Assembly (NCBI RefSeq): GCF_001295845.1
Contig: NZ_LJIC01000173.1
Coordinates: forward strand, 1-45,106
Source of the DNA: Rhodopseudomonas sp. AAP120
GTDB taxonomy: Bacteria; Pseudomonadota; Alphaproteobacteria; Rhizobiales; Xanthobacteraceae
Direction: 5' to 3'
DNA: 45,106 bases
Notes under the pieces: model-generated
What the model was told of the DNA's origin: nothing
The model's input: the letters and a program-made list of their open reading frames with translations, nothing else
The model's database searches: none
Shown here: piece by piece, positions 25,657-36,954 of the stretch
How the letters are laid out: each line of letters opens with the position of its first letter
Numbering within the stretch: position 1 is the first letter of the stretch
Translations under genes and position numbers: made by a program

Positions 25657-26534
25657 TCGCACAATCTGGAGAGAGCCGAATGGATGCGCGCAGAATTCTG
25701 ATTGCGGATGACGACCCGGCGATTCTCGCAGCATTGTCGGCGCGCTGTCGAAAAATGGGGTTTCAGGTCGATACCGCGGCGAACGGCCTGCAGATGCTGC
25801 TGAAGGCGCGCAGGACCTCGCCGGATCTGATCATCGTCGACGTCAACATGCCTGAGCTGGATGGGCTCACAGCCTCGTTTCACCTGCTCGAACCGGGAGG
25901 GCCACCGGTTGACGTCATCGTGGTGACAGGCATCTCGAACCTCGAGACTCTGGAGCGCTGCGAGGCGATGGGGATGTTCTACGCGTGTAAGCGAACGGCG
26001 TTCTGGCATGACATCGGCCGTGCGCTCATCCAGATTTTCCCGCAGATGGCCGAAGCGATTGCGGCCGAGACCGGGCCGCAGACAAAGACGTCCGTCGAAG
26101 TGCCGACCCGTCCTCGGGTGCTGGTCGTCGACGACGACGAGCAGATCGGCGAATTTCTCACCAGCCGACTGAGAAAACTCGGCATCGAAGTTCTATATGC
26201 GCCCAACGCGGCGCGGGCGGTGCGGCTGGCGGCGGGGCAATATCCGAGCGTGGTCGTGACGGACTATCACATGCCGGAAGGCGACGCCGGCTTTCTGATC
26301 ACCCGGCTGCGCAGCAACCCGGCCACCGCGCAGACTCCGGTGATCGTCCTCAGCGGCAGAGACATCGACGAGCCGACCGAAAAGCTGCTGAAGCGCGACG
26401 TGCTGGGCTATCCCGGTGCCATCGGCATCTTCAAGAAGTCGTTCGACGTCAGCGGATTGTTCGAGACCATTCAGCATTATTGCTGCCCGGGTCCCAGGAT
26501 GGAGTCGGTCGTCGAGGACAGGTCGCAGCCGTGA
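25653..26534 (+). CDS. cbbRR2: CbbRR2: double-receiver response regulator
   Basis: The 293-residue protein carries two receiver domains and nothing else: REC1 about 13-130 (Asp63 in IIVDVNMPELDG) and REC2 about 154-280 (Asp204 in VVTDYHMPEG, Lys261/262 in FKKSF). The region around Lys113 of REC1 (FYACKRTAF) departs from the usual K-P motif, so REC1 may work atypically. There is no output domain, so it must act by binding another protein or as a phosphate sink. ATG 25653 overlaps the cbbRR1 stop, with GAGGGA upstream; ATG 25680 is an alternative. The stop overlaps cbbSR as GTGA. Confidence 0.86.
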   Translation: MIAQSGESRMDARRILIADDDPAILAALSARCRKMGFQVDTAANGLQMLLKARRTSPDLIIVDVNMPELDGLTASFHLLEPGGPPVDVIVVTGISNLETLERCEAMGMFYACKRTAFWHDIGRALIQIFPQMAEAIAAETGPQTKTSVEVPTRPRVLVVDDDEQIGEFLTSRLRKLGIEVLYAPNAARAVRLAAGQYPSVVVTDYHMPEGDAGFLITRLRSNPATAQTPVIVLSGRDIDEPTEKLLKRDVLGYPGAIGIFKKSFDVSGLFETIQHYCCPGPRMESVVEDRSQP

Positions 26535-29251
26535 TCCGACTGGACCCTACAAAACGCAAGTTCGAGGGCGCTCCGATGCCGAGCCGGCGACTGCCGGAGC
26601 GCAGAGGCGGGCGCTCCGTCGCACGTCTTGGCGGCGTGGCCGTCATCGTTGCGTTGAGCGTCGTGGCAGGCCGGGTCGCTTCGGAAGACGCGCCGTCGTG
26701 GGAGACGTTCGGCAGCTGGGCGCTGGACATTCCGTGGTGGATCCTCGGCAGTTCGCTGGCCGTCGGTCTGCTGATCGCCGGGCTGATCGAGCTGCATGTG
26801 ACCCGGCTCGAGCGTCGCGATGTGCGAATGCGTCATTACGCGCATCTGGCCGCGATCGTCGAAAGCTCCAATTATGCGATCGTCGGCAAGGGGATGGACG
26901 GCGCTGTTCTGAGCTGGAACAAGGCGGCCGAGCGGTTGTTCGGCTATACCGCCGAACAGGCGATCGGCCGCAATGCGAGCGACCTCATCGTGCCGGAGGA
27001 TCTGCGGGAGGAGGAGCAGCAGATTCTCGCCGGTATCCGAGGCGGGACATCCTTCGCCTATCTCTGGACCAAGCGGAAGAAGGCGAGCGGCGATCTGGTC
27101 GACGTCGCTCTGAGCATTTCGCCGGTCAGAGCCGACGACGGCACGTTGATCGGGCTGGCGGCCTCTGCGCGGGACATTACCGATCTGGTCCAGGCCGAGC
27201 GGGAAATTCACAATCTCAACGCCTCGCTCGAGCGGCAGGTCGCCGAGCGAACGGCGCAGCTCGAAAAGACGCTGACGCTGCAGACCGCCATCCTCGAACG
27301 CGCGGCCTATGCGGTGATCGCCACCGACGTTTCAGGCACGATCACGTTGTTCAACCCGGCCGCCGAACGGATGCTGGGCTACAGGGCGGAGGAACTGATC
27401 GGGCGGGCGACGGCGATGCTGTTTCACGATCCGGACGAACTCGCCGAACGAGCCGAGGCGATGAGGAAGGAGGGCGTCTATGTCGCCTCCAATCTCGGTG
27501 TTCTTCGCGCGCGGCTCGCCCGAAGCGATCCGGACACGGCCGTCTGGACCTACATCGACAGATACGGCAACCGCATCCCCACGCGGCTGACGCTCAGCCT
27601 GCTGCGCACGAAAGACGGCACCAATCTCGGGGTTCTGGGGATTGCTGTCGACCTGACGGAGCAGCTCAAATACGAGAACGAGCTCAAGGCCGCGCGCGCA
27701 AGCGCGGAGCAAGCCAGCGCCGCCAAAGCCGATTTCCTGGCGAATATGAGCCATGAAATCCGCACCCCATTGAACGGCATCATCGGCTATGCGGATCTCG
27801 TGCTCGAAGATCAGACGCTGGCTCCGGACACGCGCCGACAGGTGTCTCGTATCTTCGAGGCCAGCGACTCGCTGCGCGTGATCATCGACGACATTCTCGA
27901 CTTCTCGAAGATCGAGGCCTGCGGCATCAAGCTGGAGAGTAAGCCGCTCTACCTCGAGGAGCTTATCGCCAATTGCGCCTCCATCATCGAGCCCAAGGCG
28001 GATGAGAAGGGCCTTCAATTGATCGCAACGGCGCGCGCGACGCCGTCGGTGCTGATCGGAGATGCCGCGCGGCTGCGTCAGGTGTTGCTGAATCTGATGA
28101 ACAACGCGGTGAAGTTCACCGCGACCGGCTCGGTCGAGCTGGTCGTGTCCTGCTTGTCGCGCGCCGGCAACATTGCCCGGCTGCGGATTGCAGTGACCGA
28201 CACCGGCATCGGCATTTCCGAGGAGGAGCAGAAGGGACTGTTCAGGCGATTCAGCCAGGCCGACGAGACGATCTCACGGAAATACGGCGGCACGGGTCTC
28301 GGTCTGGCGATCTCGCAACGCATCGTGCACGCGATGCAGGGGGAACTGAAGATCGAGAGCAAGCCGGGCGTCGGCAGTACCTTCTATTTCGACATCGATC
28401 TGCCGGTCGCCGACCAGATGGATATCGACCGGCACGATGCGCCGGTGGCGTGCAGCCGGAGTGCGCGGATTCTCGTCGTCGACGACGTCGAGATGAACCG
28501 CGATCTTTGCCAAACGATGCTCGGCAGGGCCGGACACGAAGTCGATCTGGCGGACAGCGGCAGCAGGGCGATCGCGATGACCGGCAGCCGCACTTACGAC
28601 CTCATCTTTATGGACGTCCAGATGGGCGAGATGGACGGCTTGGAAGCGACCCGGCGCATCCGCGCGCTGGGCGATGGCCGCAGCGTGGTGCCGATCATCG
28701 CGCTCACGGCGAACGTGCTTCCCGAACAGGTCGCGCGCTACAAGGCTGCCGGGATGGACGATCATCTCGGCAAGCCGATCAATCGGGCCGAACTGCTCGC
28801 CTGCGTCGCCCGCTGGATCGACGGAGCGATCACGGATGTCCCATCGGCACCATTGGCACCCACCGGCGTCGAGGTGGCGCTGCCGGTGTGCGATCAGGAT
28901 GCGCTCGACGATCTCCGGCTGTTTGCAAACGAGCAGGTGATCGCCGGCTTTGCGGCGCAGCTCTCCGAGACGATCGCCTGCATCAGGGCCCAATGGCCTC
29001 GCGATATCGACGCCAGCCGCGTCGATCACGAGGCGGCCGATCAGACGGCACGAGAGGCGCTCGGCGCCATCGCCCACAAGGCGATATCGCTGGCCGGGCA
29101 GCTCGGCTTCAGTCAGCTCGCGGAGGCTTGCCGCCGGATGGAGACGGCCAGTTGTGGTCGCGCGCAGGACTTCGCCGACGCTCACACCGCGCTCCACGCT
29201 GCGATCGACAATGCGCTGGTCGAACTCGAAGCTCTCCAGGAAATCGCCTGA
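26531..29251 (+). CDS. cbbSR: CbbSR: hybrid sensor histidine kinase
   Basis: The 906-residue membrane kinase has two membrane helices (about 33-50 and 66-90), two PAS domains (about 105-220 and 255-380) joined by a coiled coil ([20 protein letters not shown]), a histidine kinase core (His408 in [13 protein letters not shown]-box NLMNNAVKF at 521-529, G-box TDTGIGI at 556-562 and GGTGLGL), a receiver (about 645-765, Asp695 in LIFMDVQMG) and a C-terminal Hpt domain (His849 in [14 protein letters not shown]). It heads the phosphorelay to CbbRR1/CbbRR2. GTG 26531 overlaps the cbbRR2 stop, with GAGGACAGG upstream. ATG 26576 is a possible later start. Confidence 0.9.
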   Translation: MIRLDPTKRKFEGAPMPSRRLPERRGGRSVARLGGVAVIVALSVVAGRVASEDAPSWETFGSWALDIPWWILGSSLAVGLLIAGLIELHVTRLERRDVRMRHYAHLAAIVESSNYAIVGKGMDGAVLSWNKAAERLFGYTAEQAIGRNASDLIVPEDLREEEQQILAGIRGGTSFAYLWTKRKKASGDLVDVALSISPVRADDGTLIGLAASARDITDLVQAEREIHNLNASLERQVAERTAQLEKTLTLQTAILERAAYAVIATDVSGTITLFNPAAERMLGYRAEELIGRATAMLFHDPDELAERAEAMRKEGVYVASNLGVLRARLARSDPDTAVWTYIDRYGNRIPTRLTLSLLRTKDGTNLGVLGIAVDLTEQLKYENELKAARASAEQASAAKADFLANMSHEIRTPLNGIIGYADLVLEDQTLAPDTRRQVSRIFEASDSLRVIIDDILDFSKIEACGIKLESKPLYLEELIANCASIIEPKADEKGLQLIATARATPSVLIGDAARLRQVLLNLMNNAVKFTATGSVELVVSCLSRAGNIARLRIAVTDTGIGISEEEQKGLFRRFSQADETISRKYGGTGLGLAISQRIVHAMQGELKIESKPGVGSTFYFDIDLPVADQMDIDRHDAPVACSRSARILVVDDVEMNRDLCQTMLGRAGHEVDLADSGSRAIAMTGSRTYDLIFMDVQMGEMDGLEATRRIRALGDGRSVVPIIALTANVLPEQVARYKAAGMDDHLGKPINRAELLACVARWIDGAITDVPSAPLAPTGVEVALPVCDQDALDDLRLFANEQVIAGFAAQLSETIACIRAQWPRDIDASRVDHEAADQTAREALGAIAHKAISLAGQLGFSQLAEACRRMETASCGRAQDFADAHTALHAAIDNALVELEALQEIA

Positions 29252-30900
<1,649 letters not shown>

Positions 30901-30935
30901 CAACCTCAACAGACGCCGGCCGATCGGCCTTGACG

Positions 30936-31018
30936 CGTCATTGCGAGGAGCGAAGCGACGAAGCAATCCAGAGGCCTAGTGCACTGCGCTGGATTGCTTC
31001 GCTTCGCTCGCAATGACG
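30936..31018. repeat. Palindromic dispersed repeat, copy 2, between cbbL and cbbS
   Basis: CGTCATTGCGAGGAGCGAAG at the left and its near reverse complement CTTCGCTCGCAATGACG at the right form arms of about 30-36 bases around a short middle (AGGCCTAGTGCACTGCG). In RNA it would fold into a long hairpin within the cbbLS message. The same element occurs at 41673-41755 and, diverged, at 23294-23412. Confidence 0.88.
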
Positions 31019-31058
31019 GAGGCTTTCGGTGCACGGCGAAAATCAAGGAGCCATTTCC

Positions 31059-31481
31059 ATGAGACTGACACAAGGCTGTTTCTCGTTCCTGCCCGATCTC
31101 ACCGACGAGCAGATCTCCGCACAGGTGCAATATGCGCTCGGCAAGGGCTGGGCTGTGAACCTCGAATTCACCGATGACCCGCATCCCCGCAATACTTATT
31201 GGGAGATGTGGGGCCTGCCGATGTTCGACCTGCAGGACGCCGCCGGCGTGATGATGGAATTGAACGAATGCCGCAAGGTTTACGGCGACCGCTACATCCG
31301 GCTGTCGGCGTTCGACTCCAGCCACGGCTGGGAGTCGGTGCGGCTGTCGTTCATCGTCAACCGGCCGAAGGACGAGCCCGGCTTCCGGCTCGATCGTCAG
31401 GAGGTCGACGGCCGCAACATGCGCTACACCACGCGCGCCTATTCGGCCGACAAGCCTGAAGGCCGTCGCTACGGAGGCTGA
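31059..31481 (+). CDS. cbbS: RubisCO small subunit, form IC
   Basis: The 140-residue protein starts [19 protein letters not shown], as red-type small subunits do, and carries the C-terminal extension ([17 protein letters not shown] to the end) that forms beta hairpins in the central channel of the L8S8 enzyme. ATG 31059 is preceded by AAGGAGCC; an upstream in-frame ATG at 31029 lies by the repeat and lacks support. The gap to cbbX is two bases. Confidence 0.97.
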   Translation: MRLTQGCFSFLPDLTDEQISAQVQYALGKGWAVNLEFTDDPHPRNTYWEMWGLPMFDLQDAAGVMMELNECRKVYGDRYIRLSAFDSSHGWESVRLSFIVNRPKDEPGFRLDRQEVDGRNMRYTTRAYSADKPEGRRYGG

Positions 31482-31483
31482 TC

Positions 31484-32401
31484 GTGGACACGACGACTCC
31501 CGCAGCCAGCAACGAGAGCGACGCGCCGCCGGAGCGCGTCGACCTCCGCGCCGAGTTCGATGCCGTCGGCATTGGCGAGGTGCTGGATCAGCTCGATCGC
31601 GAGCTGATCGGGCTGAAGCCGGTGAAGACCCGCATCCGCGAGATCGCGGCGCTGCTATTGGTCGAACGCCTGCGCAAGCGGATGGGGCTCGCCACCGGCA
31701 ATCCGACGCTGCACATGTCGTTCACCGGCAACCCCGGCACCGGCAAGACCACGGTGGCGCTGCGCATCGCCTCGATCCTGCACAAGCTCGGCTTCGTGCG
31801 CCGCGGCCACGTCGTCTCGGTGACGCGCGACGAACTGGTCGGCCAATATATCGGCCACACCGCGCCGAAGACCAAGGAAGTGCTGAAGAAGGCGATGGGC
31901 GGCGTGCTGTTCATCGACGAGGCCTACTATCTGTATCGTCCCGAGAACGAACGCGACTACGGCCAGGAGGCGATCGAGATCCTGCTGCAGGTGATGGAGA
32001 ACCAGCGCGACGATCTGGTGGTGATCCTGGCTGGTTATGCCGACCGGATGGAGAAGTTCTTCGCGTCCAATCCCGGCTTCCGCTCGCGCATCGCCCACCA
32101 CATCGACTTCCCCGACTACACCGATGGCGAGCTGCTCGGCATCGCCGAGGGGATGTTGAGCGAACAGAACTATCGCTTTGACGCGGACGCGAAGGCCGCG
32201 TTCGAACGCTACATCGCGGTGCGCAAGACCCAGCCTTTGTTCGCCAACGCCCGCTCGATCCGCAATGCGCTGGACCGCATCCGCCTCCGCCAAGCCAACC
32301 GCCTGATCGCCGACCTCGACCGCTCGCTGAGCGCCGAGGATATCATGACGATTGAGGCCGGCGACGTACTGGCGAGCCGAGTGTTCGGCAAGGAAGGGTA
32401 G
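31484..32401 (+). CDS. cbbX: CbbX, red-type RubisCO activase
   Basis: The 305-residue AAA+ ATPase has Walker [10 protein letters not shown] (82-90), Walker [10 protein letters not shown] (141-149) and a pore-loop motif QYIGHT (121-126). CbbX hexamers pull on the large-subunit C-terminus to remove inhibitory sugar phosphates from red-type RubisCO. The GTG start at 31484 has ACGGAGG seven bases upstream, and the gene follows cbbS after two bases. Its 3' end overlaps, on the other strand, the end of the following LysR gene by 59 bases. Confidence 0.96.
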   Translation: MDTTTPAASNESDAPPERVDLRAEFDAVGIGEVLDQLDRELIGLKPVKTRIREIAALLLVERLRKRMGLATGNPTLHMSFTGNPGTGKTTVALRIASILHKLGFVRRGHVVSVTRDELVGQYIGHTAPKTKEVLKKAMGGVLFIDEAYYLYRPENERDYGQEAIEILLQVMENQRDDLVVILAGYADRMEKFFASNPGFRSRIAHHIDFPDYTDGELLGIAEGMLSEQNYRFDADAKAAFERYIAVRKTQPLFANARSIRNALDRIRLRQANRLIADLDRSLSAEDIMTIEAGDVLASRVFGKEG

Positions 32402-33497
32402 AATCCGGATCCATGGATAGCGAAGCCAGGTCGTGTGAGGCCGTTCCCGAAGCGCGGGCAGTGGTGCTCATGGAGATCAGGGCTAGTGCGGAATCGACAC
32501 ATGGTTCGGTCAATTCGCTGATCACGGCTTCCGGCCGGCGTTCATCGCGAGGTCTGCTACCATCTGAGGGTGCCGTAGATAGCCCCGCCGGCGGGGCAGC
32601 CTGCATGATCGAGTCGGATTTGAAGGTCGCTTTCAAGAAACTCGACACCGCGCGAATACGCGGCACGAACTGCAGATCGGTGTGGACATTGATCCAGACG
32701 TCTCGCGACGTCCACATTCGGTCGTGCAGCACCGGCACTAGATCGTCGCGATCCTTGGCGGCGAAGCTCGGTAGCAAGACCAGGCCGAGACCGCCGGCGG
32801 CGGCGTTCATCTGCGCAATCATGCTGTTGGAGTGAAAACTGACAGTAGGATTCTTGATGATGTCGTCCAGCCATCGAATCGAGTCGAGCTGGATGAGATC
32901 GTCGATGTAGGTGATGAACTGATGCCGAGCGAGATCCGTCGCCGACTGCGGTGTGCCGTGCTGATCGAGATAGTCCTGTGAGGCGTAGAGACCCAGCTCG
33001 AAGCATCCGATGCGCTCCGAAACCATGCCCTGGCCACGGGGCCGGAAAAAGCTGAGGAAGAGGTCGGCCTCTCGGCGATTGACCCAAACGGTCTGCGGCG
33101 ATGTCAACAACTCCACCGTCAGATTGGGATGCTGCCGGCGAAGCCGCGAGAAGCGCGCGGCTAGGTAGAGCGATGCAATGCCTTCCATCGTCGCTAGACG
33201 AACGCGCCCGGCCGTTCGGCTGCTGCCGCATTGCACGTCCTCGCGCATCGCGATGACTGCGCTCTCGATCCGTTCGGTATGGCACAGCAAGCGGTCGCCG
33301 ACCTCTGTTACCCGTAGTCCGGACGGAAGTCGCTCGAATAGCGCGATGCCCAGCGCGCTCTCAAGATGCGCGATCTTACGGCTGATGGTGGATTGATCGA
33401 CCTTCAGGCGTTTGGCCGCACTGCCGAGACTGCCGCCGCGGGCCGCATGCAAGAACACTTTGAGGTCGTCCCAGTCGAGCGAGTTGAAGTCTTTCAT
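32343..33497 (-). CDS. LysR-type regulator, probably of the nitrilase operon, with extra C-terminal tail
   Basis: The 384-residue protein begins [20 protein letters not shown] and has a LysR helix-turn-helix ([25 protein letters not shown], about 22-47) and an effector domain ending near [11 protein letters not shown] at about residue 300, the normal end of the family. A further 85 or so residues (from about [16 protein letters not shown]) have no family look, lie over a stretch of poor coding character and run antisense into the cbbX 3' end. A lost stop codon or late frameshift is likely. It is divergent from the nitrilase gene, the classical LysR-target layout. ATG 33497 gives the family-like N-terminus; the frame is open further upstream. 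Confidence 0.83.
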   Translation of the reverse strand: MKDFNSLDWDDLKVFLHAARGGSLGSAAKRLKVDQSTISRKIAHLESALGIALFERLPSGLRVTEVGDRLLCHTERIESAVIAMREDVQCGSSRTAGRVRLATMEGIASLYLAARFSRLRRQHPNLTVELLTSPQTVWVNRREADLFLSFFRPRGQGMVSERIGCFELGLYASQDYLDQHGTPQSATDLARHQFITYIDDLIQLDSIRWLDDIIKNPTVSFHSNSMIAQMNAAAGGLGLVLLPSFAAKDRDDLVPVLHDRMWTSRDVWINVHTDLQFVPRIRAVSSFLKATFKSDSIMQAAPPAGLSTAPSDGSRPRDERRPEAVISELTEPCVDSALALISMSTTARASGTASHDLASLSMDPDSTLPCRTLGSPVRRRPQSS

Positions 33498-33633
33498 GGG
33501 GTGACATTGGCAAAAGCCGTGCCAGTGGACGCCGCCGAGACGCATTGTCGCTGCATGCAAGGCGGCTTGCAGGATTGCCTCTACCCGCCGCGATCAGAAG
33601 CGACCTAGCCTGTTGCAAACAAAGGACGATGAC
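33498..33633. promoter_or_regulatory. Divergent LysR / nitrilase intergenic region
   Basis: These 136 bases between divergent genes should hold the LysR operator and both promoters. I see no strong palindrome or clear -35/-10 pair. AAAGGA at 33622-33627 is the ribosome-binding site for the nitrilase start at 33634. Confidence 0.4.
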
Positions 33634-34680
33634 ATGCTTCCTCGATTCAAGGCGGCCGCGGTCCACGCAGCACCGGTGTTTCTCGATAAGGCTGCGACTA
33701 CAAAAAAGGCGCTGTGGCTCATCCGTGAGGCAGCCGCCCAAGGTGCTGCTCTGGTTGCATTCCCCGAGACTTTCATCCCTGCGTTTCCGATGTGGGCTGC
33801 CCTCTGGGCGCCAATCGACAACCACGACCTGTTCGTGCGGATGGCCGAACAGTCGGTGCTCGTCGATGGACCGGAGATCAAAGCCATTCGCGATGAAGCG
33901 CGAACTCTCGGCATCATCGTATCGATCGGGATCAGCGAGAAATCCTCGGCCAGCGTCGGCGGCATCTGGAACAGCAATCTGCTGATCGGCGAGGATGGAG
34001 AGATTCTCAATCACCACCGCAAGCTGGTGCCGACGTTCTATGAGAAATTGATCTGGAGCGGCGGCGACGGTGCCGGCCTGCGCGTGGTCGACACGCGGAT
34101 CGGAAAAATCGGCCAGCTGATCTGCGGTGAGAACACCAACCCGTTGGCGCGCTATGCGCTGATGGCGCAGGGCGAGCAGTTTCATATCTCGAGCTGGCCG
34201 CCGATCTGGCCGACGCGGCGTCCTGCCGATGGTGTCAACTATCAGATCGCCACCGCGACGCGCATTCGCGCGAGTGCGCATTGCTTCGAGGCGAAGGTCT
34301 TCGGTTTGGCCACCGCCGGGATGCTCGACAAGGCTGCGCGCGACATGCTGGTGGCGCGCGATCCGTCGATCGCTGCGGTGCTCGACGGCACGCCGCGCGC
34401 GGCGACGTTCTTTTTGGATCCGACCGGCGAGCAGATTGGGGACGCGCTCTGCGAGGACGAGGGCATCCTGTATGCCGACATCGACCTCAACCAATGTGTC
34501 GAGCCGAAACAGTTTCACGACGTCGTCGGCTACTACAATCGCTTCGATATTTTCGAGCTCGCCGTCAATCGCCGACGCCTGGTGCCGGCGACCTTCAATC
34601 ACGACGAGATGCCGGCCGCTGCCGACGGAGTCGAGGCGGATGCGGTCCGCGCACCGCAGGCCTCGCGGATCGGTTTCTAG
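33634..34680 (+). CDS. Nitrilase
   Basis: The 348-residue protein belongs to the carbon-nitrogen hydrolase superfamily, nitrilase branch. The catalytic triad is visible: Glu45 (FPETFIPAFPMW), Lys130 (HHRKLVPT) and Cys164 (LICGENTNPLAR). It should hydrolyse a nitrile to the acid and ammonia; the natural nitrile cannot be read from sequence. Length is typical of true nitrilases. It is followed by an amide/amino-acid type importer, which suggests that the importer brings in the nitrile or a related nitrogen compound. ATG 33634 has AAAGGA upstream; an in-frame ATG at 33613 is less well placed. Confidence 0.93.
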   Translation: MLPRFKAAAVHAAPVFLDKAATTKKALWLIREAAAQGAALVAFPETFIPAFPMWAALWAPIDNHDLFVRMAEQSVLVDGPEIKAIRDEARTLGIIVSIGISEKSSASVGGIWNSNLLIGEDGEILNHHRKLVPTFYEKLIWSGGDGAGLRVVDTRIGKIGQLICGENTNPLARYALMAQGEQFHISSWPPIWPTRRPADGVNYQIATATRIRASAHCFEAKVFGLATAGMLDKAARDMLVARDPSIAAVLDGTPRAATFFLDPTGEQIGDALCEDEGILYADIDLNQCVEPKQFHDVVGYYNRFDIFELAVNRRRLVPATFNHDEMPAAADGVEADAVRAPQASRIGF

Positions 34681-34753
34681 CTTCCCTGGGCCCCTTTCCA
34701 TAACCCTGTTCACCGCCAATGGTGGTGGTGATCGAACTCGATGAGGTTGTGAC

Positions 34754-36070
34754 ATGCAGTGTGATCGCAGGCAGCTTTTGCTCGGAGGAGTCGGCGCTGC
34801 AACCGGCCTGCTGCTACCAGGGCGTGGATTTGCTCAGTCGCCGGCGACCATCGGCACGTTCCCGGACGGGGTCTTCGCGGACTCGGTCTTCGTCGGCCTG
34901 ACCATCCCGCTAACCGGTGTGTTCTCCGGCGACGGCAGCGATCTCAAGCTCGGCTACGATCTGGCCATCGCGCAGATCAATGCGGGCGGTGATATCGCCC
35001 AGAGCTGGGGACTCAAAGGGAAGGGCGTGCTCGGCCGGCAGATCCGCTACAAGATCTCGGACACCGAGGGCAAGCCGAACCTCGACGTGCAGAGCGCCAC
35101 GCAGTTCATCCAACGCGACAAGGCCATCATGGTGGCTGGCTCGGTGTCGAGCTCGAGCGCGATCGCGCTCGAAGAACTCGGCTCGCGCGAGAAGGTGCTC
35201 TACATGGTCGGCATTGCCGGCTCCAACGACATCACCGGCAAGAACTGTCAGCGCTACGGCTTCCGTTCTCAGCAGAATGCCTATATGGCCGCCAAGGGCC
35301 TCGCGCCGGTCGTCGCCAAGGCGCTCGGCAAGAACATCAAGATGGCGTTCCTTGTGCCGGACTACAGCTACGGCCACAGCGTCTACGACAGCTTCTCCAA
35401 GTTTGCGACGGAGCAGGGCTGGAAGCAGGTCGCCAAGGAAGTGGTGCCGCTCGGGACAACCGACTACTCTTCGGCGCTGCTCAACATCGCCAACAGCGGC
35501 GCCGACGTATTCGTCAATATTGCCTTCGGCACCGACTCGGTCGCGTCGACCAAGCAGGCCGAGCAATTCGGCGTGCTCAAGCGCATGAAGCTCGTCGTGC
35601 CCAATCTGTCGTCCTTCCAGGACAAGGAGCTCGGCGCCGAGCTGATGCAGGGCGTCTACGGCAGCTGCGATTTCTGGTTCGGACTGCAGGACACCTTCCC
35701 GCTCGCCAAGACCTTCGTCGAGAGCTTCGTCGCACAGAACAAGTACCACCCGCGCTGGGGCGCCCATATCGGCTACATGCAGACCTATCTGTGGGCGTTG
35801 TCGATCGAGCGCGCCAACACCTTCAATCCGGTCGAAGTCATCAAGGTGATGGAAAGCTCCAAGTCGCAGCCTTATAACACGACGATCGGCAAGGTGTATT
35901 ATCGCGCCGAAGATCATCAGATGGTTCGGCCGATCCCGATCCTGCGCGGCAAGAAGCCCGCGGAGATGAAGCACAAGGAAGACTTCTTCGACATCGTCGA
36001 GATCGTCGATGGTGAAAGCGTGATGAATTCACCCGACTTCTTCGGCTGTAAGCTCGGCCCCTACACCTGA
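34754..36070 (+). CDS. ABC importer, periplasmic substrate-binding protein (type I fold)
   Basis: The 438-residue protein has a twin-arginine-like signal (CDRRQLLLGGVGAATGLLL, ending near FAQS at residue 34) and then a Leu/Ile/Val-, amide- or urea-binding type domain (VGLTIPLTGVFSGDGSDLKLGYDLAIAQIN, IMVAGSVSSSSAIALEEL). Export by Tat would mean folding in the cytoplasm first. Proteins of this group bind branched-chain amino acids, short amides or urea; the ligand here is unknown. It follows the nitrilase after 73 bases and precedes the permease after 8 bases. Confidence 0.9.
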   Translation: MQCDRRQLLLGGVGAATGLLLPGRGFAQSPATIGTFPDGVFADSVFVGLTIPLTGVFSGDGSDLKLGYDLAIAQINAGGDIAQSWGLKGKGVLGRQIRYKISDTEGKPNLDVQSATQFIQRDKAIMVAGSVSSSSAIALEELGSREKVLYMVGIAGSNDITGKNCQRYGFRSQQNAYMAAKGLAPVVAKALGKNIKMAFLVPDYSYGHSVYDSFSKFATEQGWKQVAKEVVPLGTTDYSSALLNIANSGADVFVNIAFGTDSVASTKQAEQFGVLKRMKLVVPNLSSFQDKELGAELMQGVYGSCDFWFGLQDTFPLAKTFVESFVAQNKYHPRWGAHIGYMQTYLWALSIERANTFNPVEVIKVMESSKSQPYNTTIGKVYYRAEDHQMVRPIPILRGKKPAEMKHKEDFFDIVEIVDGESVMNSPDFFGCKLGPYT

Positions 36071-36078
36071 GGATCGTC

Positions 36079-36954
36079 ATGCCGAGTTGGCCCGTTCTCG
36101 TTTCGCAGGCCTTCAACGGCTTGGCTCTCGGCACGCTGCTGGCGCTGGTCAGTAGCGGGCTGACGATCATCCTTGGCACGCTCGGCGTGCTCAACTTCGC
36201 CCACGGTGCGCTATTCGCCGTGGGTGCCTACGCGGTCTTCCTGCTGCTGCAATACACCTCGTCTTTCGTGCTGGCGATCGTGCTCGGTTGCGGCTTCATG
36301 CTGGTGCTCGGCTTTCTGCTCGAGCGCGTCATCATCCGCTACTTCTACGATCGACCGCATGAGGACCAGATCCTGGTCACCTACGGCATTGGTATCGTGC
36401 TGGTCGAATGTATTCGTGCGGTGTTCGGCGGTAACGCTCAGCGCGTTCCCGTACCGTCCTGGGGGCAGGGCGCCACGCAGCTCGGCTTTCTGATCTATCC
36501 GACCTATCGGCTGCAACTGATTGCGATCATCGCCGGATTGCTGCTCGCGCTCTATCTCGTGCTCTACCGCACATCGATGGGCTTGGTGGTGCGCGCCGGT
36601 ATCGAGAATCCGGGCATGGTCGGCATCCTCGGAATCAACGTCCGCCGCGCTTTCTTGCTGGTGTTCGCCATCGGCATCGTCGCCGTGGGGCTCGCCGGAA
36701 TGCTCTATGCCCCGGTGGTCGCAGTGTCGCCGGACATGGGCGCGAACTTCATGGCACAATCGTTCGTCGTCATCGTACTCGGCGGCCTCGGGTCGTTCCC
36801 GGGTGCGATCGTCGGCGGCCTGATCGCCGGCGAGATCATCAGCCTGACCAGCGCTTTCAACTCTTCCTATTCGGAGGTCATGCTGTATGCGCTGATGGCG
36901 CTGTTGCTGGTGATGCGTCCGCAGGGCCTGTTCGGCTCGGAAGGGCGGTCATGA
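36079..36954 (+). CDS. ABC importer permease, LivH type
   Basis: The 291-residue protein has about eight membrane helices and LivH/UrtB-like sequence: GLALGTLLALVSSGLTIILGTLGVLNFAHGALFAVGAY at the start and FVVIVLGGLGSFPGAIVGGLIAGE near the end, which includes the loop that contacts the ATPase. It overlaps the next gene by four bases (ATGA). It should form the channel together with the LivM part of the next product. Confidence 0.93.
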   Translation: MPSWPVLVSQAFNGLALGTLLALVSSGLTIILGTLGVLNFAHGALFAVGAYAVFLLLQYTSSFVLAIVLGCGFMLVLGFLLERVIIRYFYDRPHEDQILVTYGIGIVLVECIRAVFGGNAQRVPVPSWGQGATQLGFLIYPTYRLQLIAIIAGLLLALYLVLYRTSMGLVVRAGIENPGMVGILGINVRRAFLLVFAIGIVAVGLAGMLYAPVVAVSPDMGANFMAQSFVVIVLGGLGSFPGAIVGGLIAGEIISLTSAFNSSYSEVMLYALMALLLVMRPQGLFGSEGRS

